A stretch of 31,085 bases of DNA from Microvirga sp. (GTDB taxonomy: Bacteria; Pseudomonadota; Alphaproteobacteria; Rhizobiales; Beijerinckiaceae): contig JAKOMT010000012.1 in the NCBI GenBank assembly GCA_022241475.1, positions 1-31,085 on the forward strand. The letters are read 5' to 3'. Under the pieces are notes generated by a model, which searched no databases, was not told where the DNA came from, and saw only the letters and a program-made list of their open reading frames with translations. This document shows, in pieces, positions 24,914-31,085 of the stretch; the first letter of the stretch is position 1, and each line of letters starts with the position of its first letter. The translations under genes were made by a program, and so were the position numbers.

Positions 24914-25705
24914 ATGGCGGAGATTTTGGACTTCGAGGAAGGACGCCCCCGGCGCGCGCGTGACGCCGAGGAGGCGCTCGTCGTCGACGTCGACGGTTTC
25001 GAGGGGCCGCTCGACCTGTTGCTCGAACTCGCGCGCCGGCAGAAGGTCGACCTCTCCAAGATTTCGATCCTGGCGCTGGCCGAGCAATACCTCGTCTTCA
25101 TCGAAGCCGCGCGCAAACGCCGGCTCGAACTCGCGGCTGATTATCTCGTCATGGCGGCGTGGCTCGCCTATCTGAAATCCCGCCTGCTCCTGCCCGAGCC
25201 CCCGAAGGGCGAAGAGCCATCGGCGGCCGATCTCGCGACCGCGCTCGCGCTTCGCCTGCAGCGGCTGGAGACGATCCGGGCGGCGGCGAAGCTGCTCGAG
25301 GCGCGCCCGCGCCTCGGCCGCGACATGTTCCCGCGCGGCGCGCCGGAGCCCTTGCGCGTCCGCCATCGCCCTGTCTGGGACGCGACGCTGCACGACCTGC
25401 TCTCGGCCTATGCGCAGGAGCGGCGCAAGCGCTTCACCACGCATATCACGATGAAGCGCCGGCTCGTCTGGTCGCTCGCGGAGGCGCGCGAGGCGCTGGA
25501 GCGGCTTCTGGGCCACACGGTCGACTGGATGAGCCTCGACACCTACCTCGCCGCTTATGTCGCGACGCCCGAACAGCGCGCCACGGTCATCGCCTCGGCC
25601 CTGTCCGCCTCGTTGGAAATGGCCCGTGAGGGCCGGCTGGCGCTTCGGCAGGACAGGGCTTTCGCGCCGCTCTGGATCAAGCCCGTGACGGAGGCCGCCG
25701 TCTGA
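24914..25705 (+). CDS. scpA: Segregation and condensation protein A (kleisin)
   Basis: This 263-residue kleisin of the SMC-ScpAB condensin contains the N-terminal SMC-binding region FEGPLDLLLELARRQKVDLSKI, the family hallmark, followed by EQYLVFIEAARKRRLELAADYL and LAYLKSRLLLPEP. A helical middle leads to a C-terminal winged-helix part that contacts the SMC cap. The stop overlaps the scpB start by one base (TGATG), so the two are coupled. A short basic/acidic N-terminal extension precedes the kleisin core. Confidence 0.96.
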   Translation: MAEILDFEEGRPRRARDAEEALVVDVDGFEGPLDLLLELARRQKVDLSKISILALAEQYLVFIEAARKRRLELAADYLVMAAWLAYLKSRLLLPEPPKGEEPSAADLATALALRLQRLETIRAAAKLLEARPRLGRDMFPRGAPEPLRVRHRPVWDATLHDLLSAYAQERRKRFTTHITMKRRLVWSLAEAREALERLLGHTVDWMSLDTYLAAYVATPEQRATVIASALSASLEMAREGRLALRQDRAFAPLWIKPVTEAAV

Positions 25706-26454
25706 TGGCCGAGGAAGCGAACATGCGCGCCATCGCGGAGCTGATCAACGTCGAGCTGATCAACGCGCGCGACCATGCGCAGGGGGTGCGGATCGTCGAA
25801 GCGCTGCTCTTCGCCTCCGCCGCCCCGCTATCCGCGGACGAGATCGCGCTGCGGCTGCCGCCTTCGACGAATGTCCAGCGCGTGCTCGCCGATCTTGCGC
25901 GCCGTTACGCGGGACGCGGCGTCTCGCTGACGCATATCGACGGGCGCTGGGCTTTCCGCACGGCGGAGGATCTCGCGCATATCCTCGTGCGCGACGCTCC
26001 CGAGCCGCGCAAGCTCTCGCGGGCGGCGACGGAGGTGCTGGCGATCGTCGCTTACCATCAGCCGGTCACGCGCGCCGAGATAGAGGAAATTCGCGGGGTC
26101 TCGACGTCGAAGGGGACGCTCGACACGCTGATCGAAGCCGGATGGGTGCGGCTGCGCGGCCGGCGCCGGGCGCCCGGACGGCCCGTGACCTACGGCACCA
26201 CGCCGGGCTTCCTCGACCATTTCGGCCTGGAGCGCATCGACGATCTTCCGGGCCTCGACGAACTGAAGGGCGCCGGCTTCATCGACGGCCGCATCCCCGT
26301 CGGGCTGAGCATCCCCTCCCCCTCCGACGACGTCTCGCTGCGCGACGACGAGGAGCCTCTGGACGATTCGGACCTGTTCGCGCCGCTCGAGATCGATCAG
26401 GACGACGAGGCCCGAGACGACGAGGACCAGGCCGACGAGGACCAGCGTACGTAG
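25705..26454 (+). CDS. scpB: Segregation and condensation protein B
   Basis: This 249-residue partner of ScpA has tandem winged-helix domains. VRIVEALLFASAAPLSADEIALRL opens the first, and LSRAATEVLAIVAYHQPVTRAEIEEIRGV with KGTLDTLIEAGWV opens the second. PVTYGTTPGFLDHFGLERIDDLP is the family end. The last 45 residues form a very acidic, probably unstructured tail (DDEEPLDDSD and DEARDDEDQADEDQ). Coupled to scpA, it converges on the Fe-S scaffold-like gene with 13 bases between. In many Rhizobiales tatABC follow, but here they do not. Confidence 0.96.
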   Translation: MAEEANMRAIAELINVELINARDHAQGVRIVEALLFASAAPLSADEIALRLPPSTNVQRVLADLARRYAGRGVSLTHIDGRWAFRTAEDLAHILVRDAPEPRKLSRAATEVLAIVAYHQPVTRAEIEEIRGVSTSKGTLDTLIEAGWVRLRGRRRAPGRPVTYGTTPGFLDHFGLERIDDLPGLDELKGAGFIDGRIPVGLSIPSPSDDVSLRDDEEPLDDSDLFAPLEIDQDDEARDDEDQADEDQRT

Positions 26455-26467
26455 GGGCCGGCGGTCC

Positions 26468-26914
26468 CTAGCCCGCCTTGGCGACCCGGCCCGCCTCGAT
26501 CTGGTTCACCGCGTCGACCACGGCGTCGAACGTCAGAAGAGTCGAGGCGTGACGAGCCTTGAAATCCCGCACGGGTTCGAGCACGCGCAACTCCTCCCAG
26601 TCGCCGCCGGGCGCCGGTCCGCCCTCCTTCAGCATCCGGCGCATGGTCTCGCGCAGCTCGCGCAACTCCTGCGCTTTCGCTCCGACGACATGGCGCGCCA
26701 TAATTGAGGACGACGCCTGACCGAGCGCGCAGGCCTTCACGTCGTGGGCGAAATCGGCGACCACGTCGCCGTCCATGACGAGATCGACGGTGACCCGCGA
26801 ACCGCAAAGTTTCGAATGCGCCGTCGCGCTCGCCTGCGGCGCGGGCAAACGTCCGAGCCTCGGGATATCGGCCGCCAACTCGAGAATTCGCCGATTGTAG
26901 ATGTCGTCGAGCAT
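26468..26914 (-). CDS. IscU/SufU-like iron-sulfur cluster scaffold protein
   Basis: This 148-residue protein of the NifU-N/IscU fold starts MLDDIYNRRILELAADIPRLG. Two of the three scaffold cysteines are visible: C37 in SKLCGS and C62 in KACALGQAS. At the third position the sequence is KARHASTLLTFDAV, with no cysteine. So it may be a variant scaffold, a carrier or another member of the fold. It is divergent from folE across 180 bp. A role in Fe-S assembly is inferred from the fold only. Confidence 0.82.
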   Translation of the reverse strand: MLDDIYNRRILELAADIPRLGRLPAPQASATAHSKLCGSRVTVDLVMDGDVVADFAHDVKACALGQASSSIMARHVVGAKAQELRELRETMRRMLKEGGPAPGGDWEELRVLEPVRDFKARHASTLLTFDAVVDAVNQIEAGRVAKAG

Positions 26915-27094
26915 TGTGGTGGAACCCGCTGTGGCCCGGCGCGCCGGGCGCCTTCCGATTGACGCATCCTCAACATAGGCGTTTCCTGATCGTCAGGCGA
27001 GATGCGGCCAGACGTCGCGACATTCGGACCCCTGTGGTCCGACGCGTCGCAGCGCGCGTAAGCGTCGCTATACAGCCAGAGCGGGAGGCTCCAC
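26915..27094. promoter_or_regulatory. Divergent promoter region, scaffold-like gene and folE
   Basis: This 180-bp region must serve both genes. A TATACA (27069-27074) is a candidate folE -10, with only a weak -35 (GTCGCA, 27046-27051). The inverted repeat CCTGA-TCG-TCAGG lies at 26985-26997. A GGGAGG ribosome site precedes the folE ATG. Confidence 0.3.
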
Positions 27095-27736
27095 ATGGAT
27101 GCTGTGGTTAAGTCCTTGTCCACGCGTCAGACCATGGTCGACGCCGACAAGTCCGTCATCGAACGCCCCAGCCGCGAGGAAGCCGAGGCGGCCGTCCGCA
27201 CGTTGATCCGCTGGGCGGGCGACGATCCGGCGCGTGAAGGCCTCCTGGAGACCCCCAAGCGCGTCGCCAAGGCGTTCCGGGAGCTCTACGCCGGCTATGA
27301 AGAGGATCCGGCGGAGGCGCTCTCCAAAGTGTTCGAGGAGGTCGAGGGCTACGGCGACATGGTCCTCGTGCGCGACATTCCGTTCCATTCGCATTGCGAG
27401 CACCACATGGTGCCCTTCTACGGAAAGGCGCATATCGCCTATTTCCCGTCCAGGGGCGTGGTGGGCCTGTCGAAGCTGGCGCGTCTGGTCGACATCTACG
27501 CCCGTCGGCTCCAGACGCAGGAGACCATGACCGCGCAGATCGTCGACGCCATCGAGGACGCGCTCGCTCCGCGCGGCGTGGCGGTCATGATCGAGGCCGA
27601 GCACATGTGCATGTCGATGCGCGGCGTGATGAAGGCCGGATCGTCGACGGTGACGACGACATTCACCGGTGTTTTCAAGGACGAACCGGCCGAGCAGGTT
27701 CGCTTCTTCACGCAATTGCGCACCTCGGTGCGGTGA
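27095..27736 (+). CDS. folE: GTP cyclohydrolase I (type IA)
   Basis: This 213-residue enzyme converts GTP to dihydroneopterin triphosphate, the first step of folate synthesis. Zinc ligands are visible: C101 and H104 in [12 protein letters not shown], and C172 in [11 protein letters not shown]. Other motifs are [35 protein letters not shown] and the closing [10 protein letters not shown]. The presence of the CEHH and HMCMSMRG motifs shows the canonical zinc-dependent form. An intrinsic terminator follows 39 bases after the stop. Confidence 0.97.
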   Translation: MDAVVKSLSTRQTMVDADKSVIERPSREEAEAAVRTLIRWAGDDPAREGLLETPKRVAKAFRELYAGYEEDPAEALSKVFEEVEGYGDMVLVRDIPFHSHCEHHMVPFYGKAHIAYFPSRGVVGLSKLARLVDIYARRLQTQETMTAQIVDAIEDALAPRGVAVMIEAEHMCMSMRGVMKAGSSTVTTTFTGVFKDEPAEQVRFFTQLRTSVR

Positions 27737-27775
27737 TCTCACAAGGTTGACTCATCGAGCGCATCGGCCTTCATG

Positions 27776-27809
27776 AAGCGCCTGCGGCTCCGGTCGGGGG
27801 CGCTTTTTT
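27776..27809 (+). terminator. Intrinsic terminator after folE
   Basis: The stem AAGCGCC / GGCGCTT (7 bp, 16-base loop) runs into six T residues (27804-27809). It ends 26 bases before the preferred hisI start. It also argues against the longer hisI reading from ATG 27773, which would begin inside it. Confidence 0.7.
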
Positions 27810-27835
27810 GCGACTGGCCGATGCGAGAGGTGAGT

Positions 27836-28264
27836 ATGACCGACATGCTGTTCCCGCGGACGACCGACAAAGAGCTTCTCGAAGAAGGCGACGTGCTGGC
27901 GCCTCGCTTCGGCGAGAACGGCCTGATCACGGCCGTCGCCGTCGACGCCGACACGAACGGCGTGCTCATGGTCGCCCACATGAACGCGGAGGCCCTCGCC
28001 AAGACGCTGGAGACGGGTCAGGCGTGGTACTGGTCCCGCTCGCGCGGAACGCTCTGGCTCAAGGGAGAGACCAGCGGCCAGATCCAGCGCGTCGAAGAAA
28101 TGCTCGTCGATTGCGACCAGGACGCGATCGTGATGCGGGTGCGGGTGGCCGGAGACGGCGGCTGCTGCCACACGGGACGCCGCTCGTGCTTTTACCGGCG
28201 CGTCCTCCCGCGCGCCGACGGCGGCGTCAACCTCGTGATGACGGACCAGCGCCCGGCGCCGTGA
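27836..28264 (+). CDS. hisI: Phosphoribosyl-AMP cyclohydrolase
   Basis: This 142-residue enzyme opens the adenine ring of PR-AMP in histidine synthesis (third step). [29 protein letters not shown] and [18 protein letters not shown] are family signatures. The magnesium site is D92-C-D94-x-D96, and zinc cysteines are C110 or C111 and C118 ([15 protein letters not shown]). Start 27836 is preferred for the GAGAGGTGAG ribosome site and because a terminator occupies the upstream alternative. It stands apart from other his genes, as in many alphaproteobacteria. Confidence 0.96.
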   Translation: MTDMLFPRTTDKELLEEGDVLAPRFGENGLITAVAVDADTNGVLMVAHMNAEALAKTLETGQAWYWSRSRGTLWLKGETSGQIQRVEEMLVDCDQDAIVMRVRVAGDGGCCHTGRRSCFYRRVLPRADGGVNLVMTDQRPAP

Positions 28265-28277
28265 ACGGCCGGGCGCT
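28248..28277. terminator. Hairpin over the hisI stop
   Basis: A perfect 10-bp stem (AGCGCCCGGC / GCCGGGCGCT) with a 10-base loop spans the hisI stop, in the gap between converging hisI and yqeY. No T-run follows on either strand, so it may be a barrier to the opposing transcript and not a classical terminator. Confidence 0.4.
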
Positions 28278-28283
28278 CCTGCG

Positions 28284-28742
28284 TCATCCGCCGGCGAGAA
28301 GCTCCTTGACGACGCCGCTCGCCTTCGCGAAATCCATCCGTCCCGCATACTTTCCGCGCAACGCCGCGATGACCTTGCCCATGTCCTTCATGGACGACGC
28401 GCCCGTCTCGGCGATCTCAGCGCGGATCGCCTCGCGCGTCTCCGCCTCGTCGAGCTGCGTCGGCAGAAAGCCCGAGATTATCGCGATTTCTTCGTTCTCC
28501 TGGGCTGCGAGCTCTTCTCGCGCGTTGGCCGCATAGATCGCCGCCGATTCCTGGCGCTGCTTCACCATCTTCTGGAGAAGCGCGAGGATGTCCTCGTCGG
28601 ATGTCGGCTCCTTGCCGAGGCCGCGAGCCTCGATATCCTTGTCCTTGAGCGCGGACTGGATCAGCCGGATGGTCGCGAGCTTGCGCTTTTCGCCAGCCTT
28701 CATCGCATCCTTGAGTTCCTGCATGAAACGTTCGCGCAACAT
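28284..28742 (-). CDS. GatB/YqeY domain protein
   Basis: This 152-residue YqeY-family protein is related to the tRNA-binding tail of the amidotransferase subunit GatB. It is all-helical: LRERFMQELKDAMKAGEKRKLATIRLI, then KDIEARG, QRQESAAIYAANAREELAAQE, IISGFLPTQLDEAE and MGKVIAALRGKYAGRMDFAKAS. The start ATG 28742 has GGAG six bases upstream. It is divergent from carA, an arrangement common in alphaproteobacteria. The cellular role is not well defined in the family. Confidence 0.93.
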   Translation of the reverse strand: MLRERFMQELKDAMKAGEKRKLATIRLIQSALKDKDIEARGLGKEPTSDEDILALLQKMVKQRQESAAIYAANAREELAAQENEEIAIISGFLPTQLDEAETREAIRAEIAETGASSMKDMGKVIAALRGKYAGRMDFAKASGVVKELLAGG

Positions 28743-28891
28743 CGAATTCTCCAATTATCCCGCCTGAGCGGCGTTGACGCCGCGCGGCCGCGCCCTTAAG
28801 TCACGCCGGAAAGGCGCCCGAGCGATGGCCTTCGCGACGCGGCGCGCGCGAGCGCGCCGGACGGCCTCCGCACATACTAGAGAAATCAGCC

Positions 28892-30082
28892 ATGCTGCAA
28901 GACGATCCGACGCAAGAAGGCTGGGCGGAAGCCCGGACCACGGCCGTGCTCGTGCTCCAGGACGGAACCGTGCTGAAAGGCTACGGCATCGGCGCGACGG
29001 GCGCATCCGCCGGCGAGGTCTGCTTCAATACGTCGATGACCGGATATCAGGAGATCCTCACCGATCCCTCCTACGCCGGGCAGATCATCACCTTCACCTT
29101 CCCGCACATCGGGAATGTCGGCGCGAACGAGGAAGACACCGAGTCGGTGGACGCCGAAGCCGCCTCGCCGATCCGCGGCGTCGTGCTCGCGGCGCCGATC
29201 ACCCGGCCGTCGAACTGGCGCGCCAGCCGCGACCTCGACGCCTGGCTCAAGGCGCGGGGCATCGTCGGGATCACCGGCGTCGACACGCGCGCCCTTACGG
29301 CGCTGATCCGCGACAACGGCATGCCTAACGCCGTCATCGCCCACGATCCGGAGGGGCGTTTCGACATCGACGAACTGAAGCGCCGCGCGACGCAGTTGCC
29401 GAACATGGCGGGGCAGGATCTCGTACCGCTCGTCGGCGCCAAGGCGGGCTACGAGTGGAGCGAGACCCCCTGGGAGTTCGGCCGCGGCTACGGCCGGCGT
29501 GGAGAATCGAAGCACCACGTCGTCGCCATCGATTACGGAGTGAAGCGCAACATCCTGCGGCTTCTGGCCAACGGCGGCTGCAAGGTCACGGTCGTGCCCG
29601 CCACGGCGAGCGCCGAGGAGATCGTCGCGCTCAAGCCCGACGGGGTCTTTCTGTCGAACGGCCCGGGCGATCCGGCCGCCACGGGGGAATACGCCGTTCC
29701 GACGATCCGCGCGATCCTCGATCGCAAAATCCCGACCTTCGGAATCTGCCTCGGTCACCAGATGCTCGGCCTCGCCATCGGCGCCAAGACCGTCAAGATG
29801 GGCCAGGGCCATCACGGCGCGAACCACCCGGTGAAGGACAAGACGACCGGCAAGGTCGAGATCGTCTCGATGAACCACGGCTTCGCCGTCGATCCGGCGA
29901 CGCTTCCGGCGAACGCGGTCGAGACGCATGTTTCGCTCTTCGACGGCTCGAATTGCGGCGTCGCGCTCACCGACCGTCCCGCCTTCTCGGTCCAGCATCA
30001 CCCGGAGGCGTCCCCCGGACCGCGCGACAGCCATTATCTCTTCGATCGCTTCATCGCGATGATGGACAAGGCCGAGGCGTGA
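28892..30082 (+). CDS. carA: Carbamoyl-phosphate synthase, small (glutaminase) subunit
   Basis: This 396-residue subunit releases ammonia from glutamine for CarB in arginine and pyrimidine synthesis. The N-terminal domain has TTAVLVLQDGTVLKGYGIGA and TSMTGYQEILTDPSYAGQI. The class I glutaminase domain has the nucleophile C286 (FGICLGHQ) and H370/E372 (HHPEASPGP). GVDTRALT and the DYGVKRNILR segment are family marks. A CATACT (28873-28878) lies close to the start, suggesting a very short leader. The ribosome site is weak. carB is not in the window, and a strong terminator follows. Confidence 0.97.
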   Translation: MLQDDPTQEGWAEARTTAVLVLQDGTVLKGYGIGATGASAGEVCFNTSMTGYQEILTDPSYAGQIITFTFPHIGNVGANEEDTESVDAEAASPIRGVVLAAPITRPSNWRASRDLDAWLKARGIVGITGVDTRALTALIRDNGMPNAVIAHDPEGRFDIDELKRRATQLPNMAGQDLVPLVGAKAGYEWSETPWEFGRGYGRRGESKHHVVAIDYGVKRNILRLLANGGCKVTVVPATASAEEIVALKPDGVFLSNGPGDPAATGEYAVPTIRAILDRKIPTFGICLGHQMLGLAIGAKTVKMGQGHHGANHPVKDKTTGKVEIVSMNHGFAVDPATLPANAVETHVSLFDGSNCGVALTDRPAFSVQHHPEASPGPRDSHYLFDRFIAMMDKAEA

Positions 30083-30108
30083 CGCCGTCGAGCCTTTGAC
30101 AAGCTTCC

Positions 30109-30147
30109 CGAAAGAGGCCGCCGGAACCGTTCCGGCGGCCTCTTTCG
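30109..30147 (+). terminator. Strong hairpin terminator after carA
   Basis: A perfect 18-bp stem with a 3-base loop (CCG, 30127-30129) has arms 30109-30126 and 30130-30147, running from CGAAAGAGGCC to its complement. T residues at the stem base and in the following GTATT give a bidirectional-type terminator. It lies 26 bases after the carA stop. Confidence 0.8.
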
Positions 30148-30181
30148 TATTCGGGCCTTTTTCGTCCTGGAACCGTCAACC

Positions 30182-30196
30182 TTAATGCGGCGTTAA
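30182..30196 (+). promoter_or_regulatory. CtrA-type box TTAA-N7-TTAA
   Basis: TTAA-TGCGGCG-TTAA followed by CC matches the full CtrA consensus (TTAA-N7-TTAA) exactly. It lies 47 bases before the GTG start of the small membrane protein gene, with GATTAT (30208-30213) as a loose -10 candidate. CtrA control is inferred from the motif. Confidence 0.5.
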
Positions 30197-30242
30197 CCGC
30201 CGGGGTCGATTATTGCGCTGCAACGATCGAAGGATCCTCGCC

Positions 30243-30614
30243 GTGTTTCCCGCCCCTGCGTCCGAATTCACCCGCGTGCATCGCCAGCTCGTGACCCACC
30301 TCGCCGTCGTCACGGCGCTCTCGTGGGGCGCTGCGCTATATGCGGCGGTTCAGGCGCCGTGGGTGGCCAACATCATGGCGTTGATCGATCCCTCGAGCCC
30401 GAAGGCGATCGCGACGGGTCCCTATCTCTTCACCTTGCCCGTGCTCCTGCTCGTCGCGCTGGGCCTCAGCTATTTCGGTCGCGAGCTTCTGTTCCAGCTT
30501 CGCCTGCTGCGCAATCGCGCCGGCGGCCTGGCGTTCGCCGCCGTGATTTCCTGCACCCTTTTCGCCCTCGCCGTCGACCGGGCCGTCAGCGCCCTTCGGA
30601 TCGGCTGGGCCTGA
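30243..30614 (+). CDS. Small three-helix membrane protein
   Basis: This is a 123-residue hypothetical protein. The start is GTG 30243 with AAGGA eight bases upstream; a TTG at 30213 is possible but has no ribosome site. Three hydrophobic helices are visible: LVTHLAVVTALSWGAALYAAV (about 17-37), LFTLPVLLLVALGLSYFG (about 61-78) and GLAFAAVISCTLFALAVDRAV (about 95-115). I do not recognise a family. It lies 19 bases before a cytochrome c gene and is probably co-transcribed. A CtrA-type box stands upstream. A link to the cytochrome is inferred only from position. Confidence 0.75.
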   Translation: MFPAPASEFTRVHRQLVTHLAVVTALSWGAALYAAVQAPWVANIMALIDPSSPKAIATGPYLFTLPVLLLVALGLSYFGRELLFQLRLLRNRAGGLAFAAVISCTLFALAVDRAVSALRIGWA

Positions 30615-30633
30615 CCAGAGGACGAGCCACGCC

Positions 30634-30990
30634 ATGCGGATAGGACAAGCGTCACGCGCCGCAGCCCTCGCCGGCCTCGTCTCGGCGGGCTTTTTCGGCT
30701 TCTCGGCGCTCGAAGAAGCCGGCGCCCTCAACGTCGAAGCCGGGCGCGCGCTCGTGGAGGCGAACTGCGCGTCCTGTCATGCCGTGGGCGCGTCCGGCGC
30801 GAGCCCTGTCGCCAATGCGCCCGCTTTCCGGACGCTCTCGGAGCGCTACCCCGTCGAAAGCCTCGAAGAGGCTCTCGCGGAAGGGATCGTGGTCGGTCAC
30901 GACGGTTCGCCGCAGATGCCGGAATTGAGCTTCCAGGCCGAGGAAGTCGGGGCCATCGTGGCGTATCTGCGCAGCATTCAGACGAAGTGA
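30634..30990 (+). CDS. Small class I c-type cytochrome
   Basis: This 118-residue secreted monohaem cytochrome has an N-terminal signal or anchor helix (about 8-28, AALAGLVSAGFFGFSAL). The haem motif is CASCH (C45, C48, H49), and the likely axial Met is M95 in SPQMPEL. The C-terminal helix is EEVGAIVAYLRSIQ, as in cytochrome c. It would carry electrons in the periplasm; partner unknown. A GAGGA ribosome site lies before ATG 30634. It follows the small membrane protein gene closely. Confidence 0.9.
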   Translation: MRIGQASRAAALAGLVSAGFFGFSALEEAGALNVEAGRALVEANCASCHAVGASGASPVANAPAFRTLSERYPVESLEEALAEGIVVGHDGSPQMPELSFQAEEVGAIVAYLRSIQTK

Positions 30991-31085
30991 TCCTCAGGCT
31001 CACGGTCAAGCCGCCGCAATTCGTCCGATTTACGCCGCATTTCGGCCTGCCGCCATCGAAATAAAGCAGAGGTCGGCAACAACTC
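30991..31085. other. Right-edge non-coding stretch
   Basis: Ninety-five bases follow the cytochrome gene. No gene, clear hairpin with T-run or promoter was recognised before the window ends. Confidence 0.5.

Noticed and set aside
31066..31085. GCAACAACTC at the right edge matches bases in the IS30 end at the left edge, suggesting a second element copy
   Set aside because: Only about 10 bases match and the adjoining bases differ. Without sequence beyond the edge this is not above chance.

Overview
The window is GC-rich, tightly packed chromosomal DNA from an alphaproteobacterium, most likely of the order Hyphomicrobiales (Rhizobiales). Three things point there: a gene transfer agent (GTA) structural cluster in the Rhodobacter capsulatus (RcGTA) gene order, the housekeeping string argS / SPOR protein / nagZ / scpA / scpB, and a DnaG whose zinc-finger ligands are mostly replaced. 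The genus cannot be fixed from the sequence alone.

Left part (1-14136, mostly minus strand). This is a GTA head-tail cluster read right to left: g1 (small-terminase-like), g2 (large terminase), portal, two tiny head-region genes, prohead protease, HK97-type capsid, adaptor, stopper, tail terminator, tail tube, two tail chaperones, short tape measure, distal tail protein, hub, NlpC/P60 peptidase, and the start of the large g15 tail-tip protein. Many of the genes are coupled by ATGA or GTGA overlaps. No integrase, replication or lysis gene is seen. The cluster is damaged or remodelled in four places. (1) g15 is cut at codon 536 by an IS30-family element that runs off the left edge. (2) The terminase N-terminus lies in a different frame from its ATPase-nuclease body. 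(3) Two secreted S1-family serine protease genes sit on the opposite strand between capsid and adaptor genes. (4) A YdcH-family gene with an FNR-type promoter sits on the opposite strand between tape-measure and distal tail genes. A promoter-like sequence overlapping a perfect palindrome lies in front of g1.

Middle (14155-20000). A 430-bp divergent control region separates the GTA cluster from a Crp/Fnr-family regulator gene. That gene has its own upstream palindrome and a leader hairpin. It converges on a minus-strand set of dnaG, rpoD and a YciA-like acyl-CoA thioesterase gene.

Right part (20144-31085). The plus strand carries argS, a SPOR-domain envelope protein, nagZ, scpA and scpB. These cover arginyl-tRNA charging, division-site peptidoglycan binding, muropeptide recycling and chromosome condensation. 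A minus-strand Fe-S scaffold-like gene comes next, then folE and hisI. yqeY (minus) and carA (plus) follow as a divergent pair. At the right edge a small membrane protein gene and a c-type cytochrome gene lie behind a perfect CtrA-type box. Intrinsic terminators are clear after the SPOR gene, folE and carA. No tRNA, rRNA or CRISPR array was seen.
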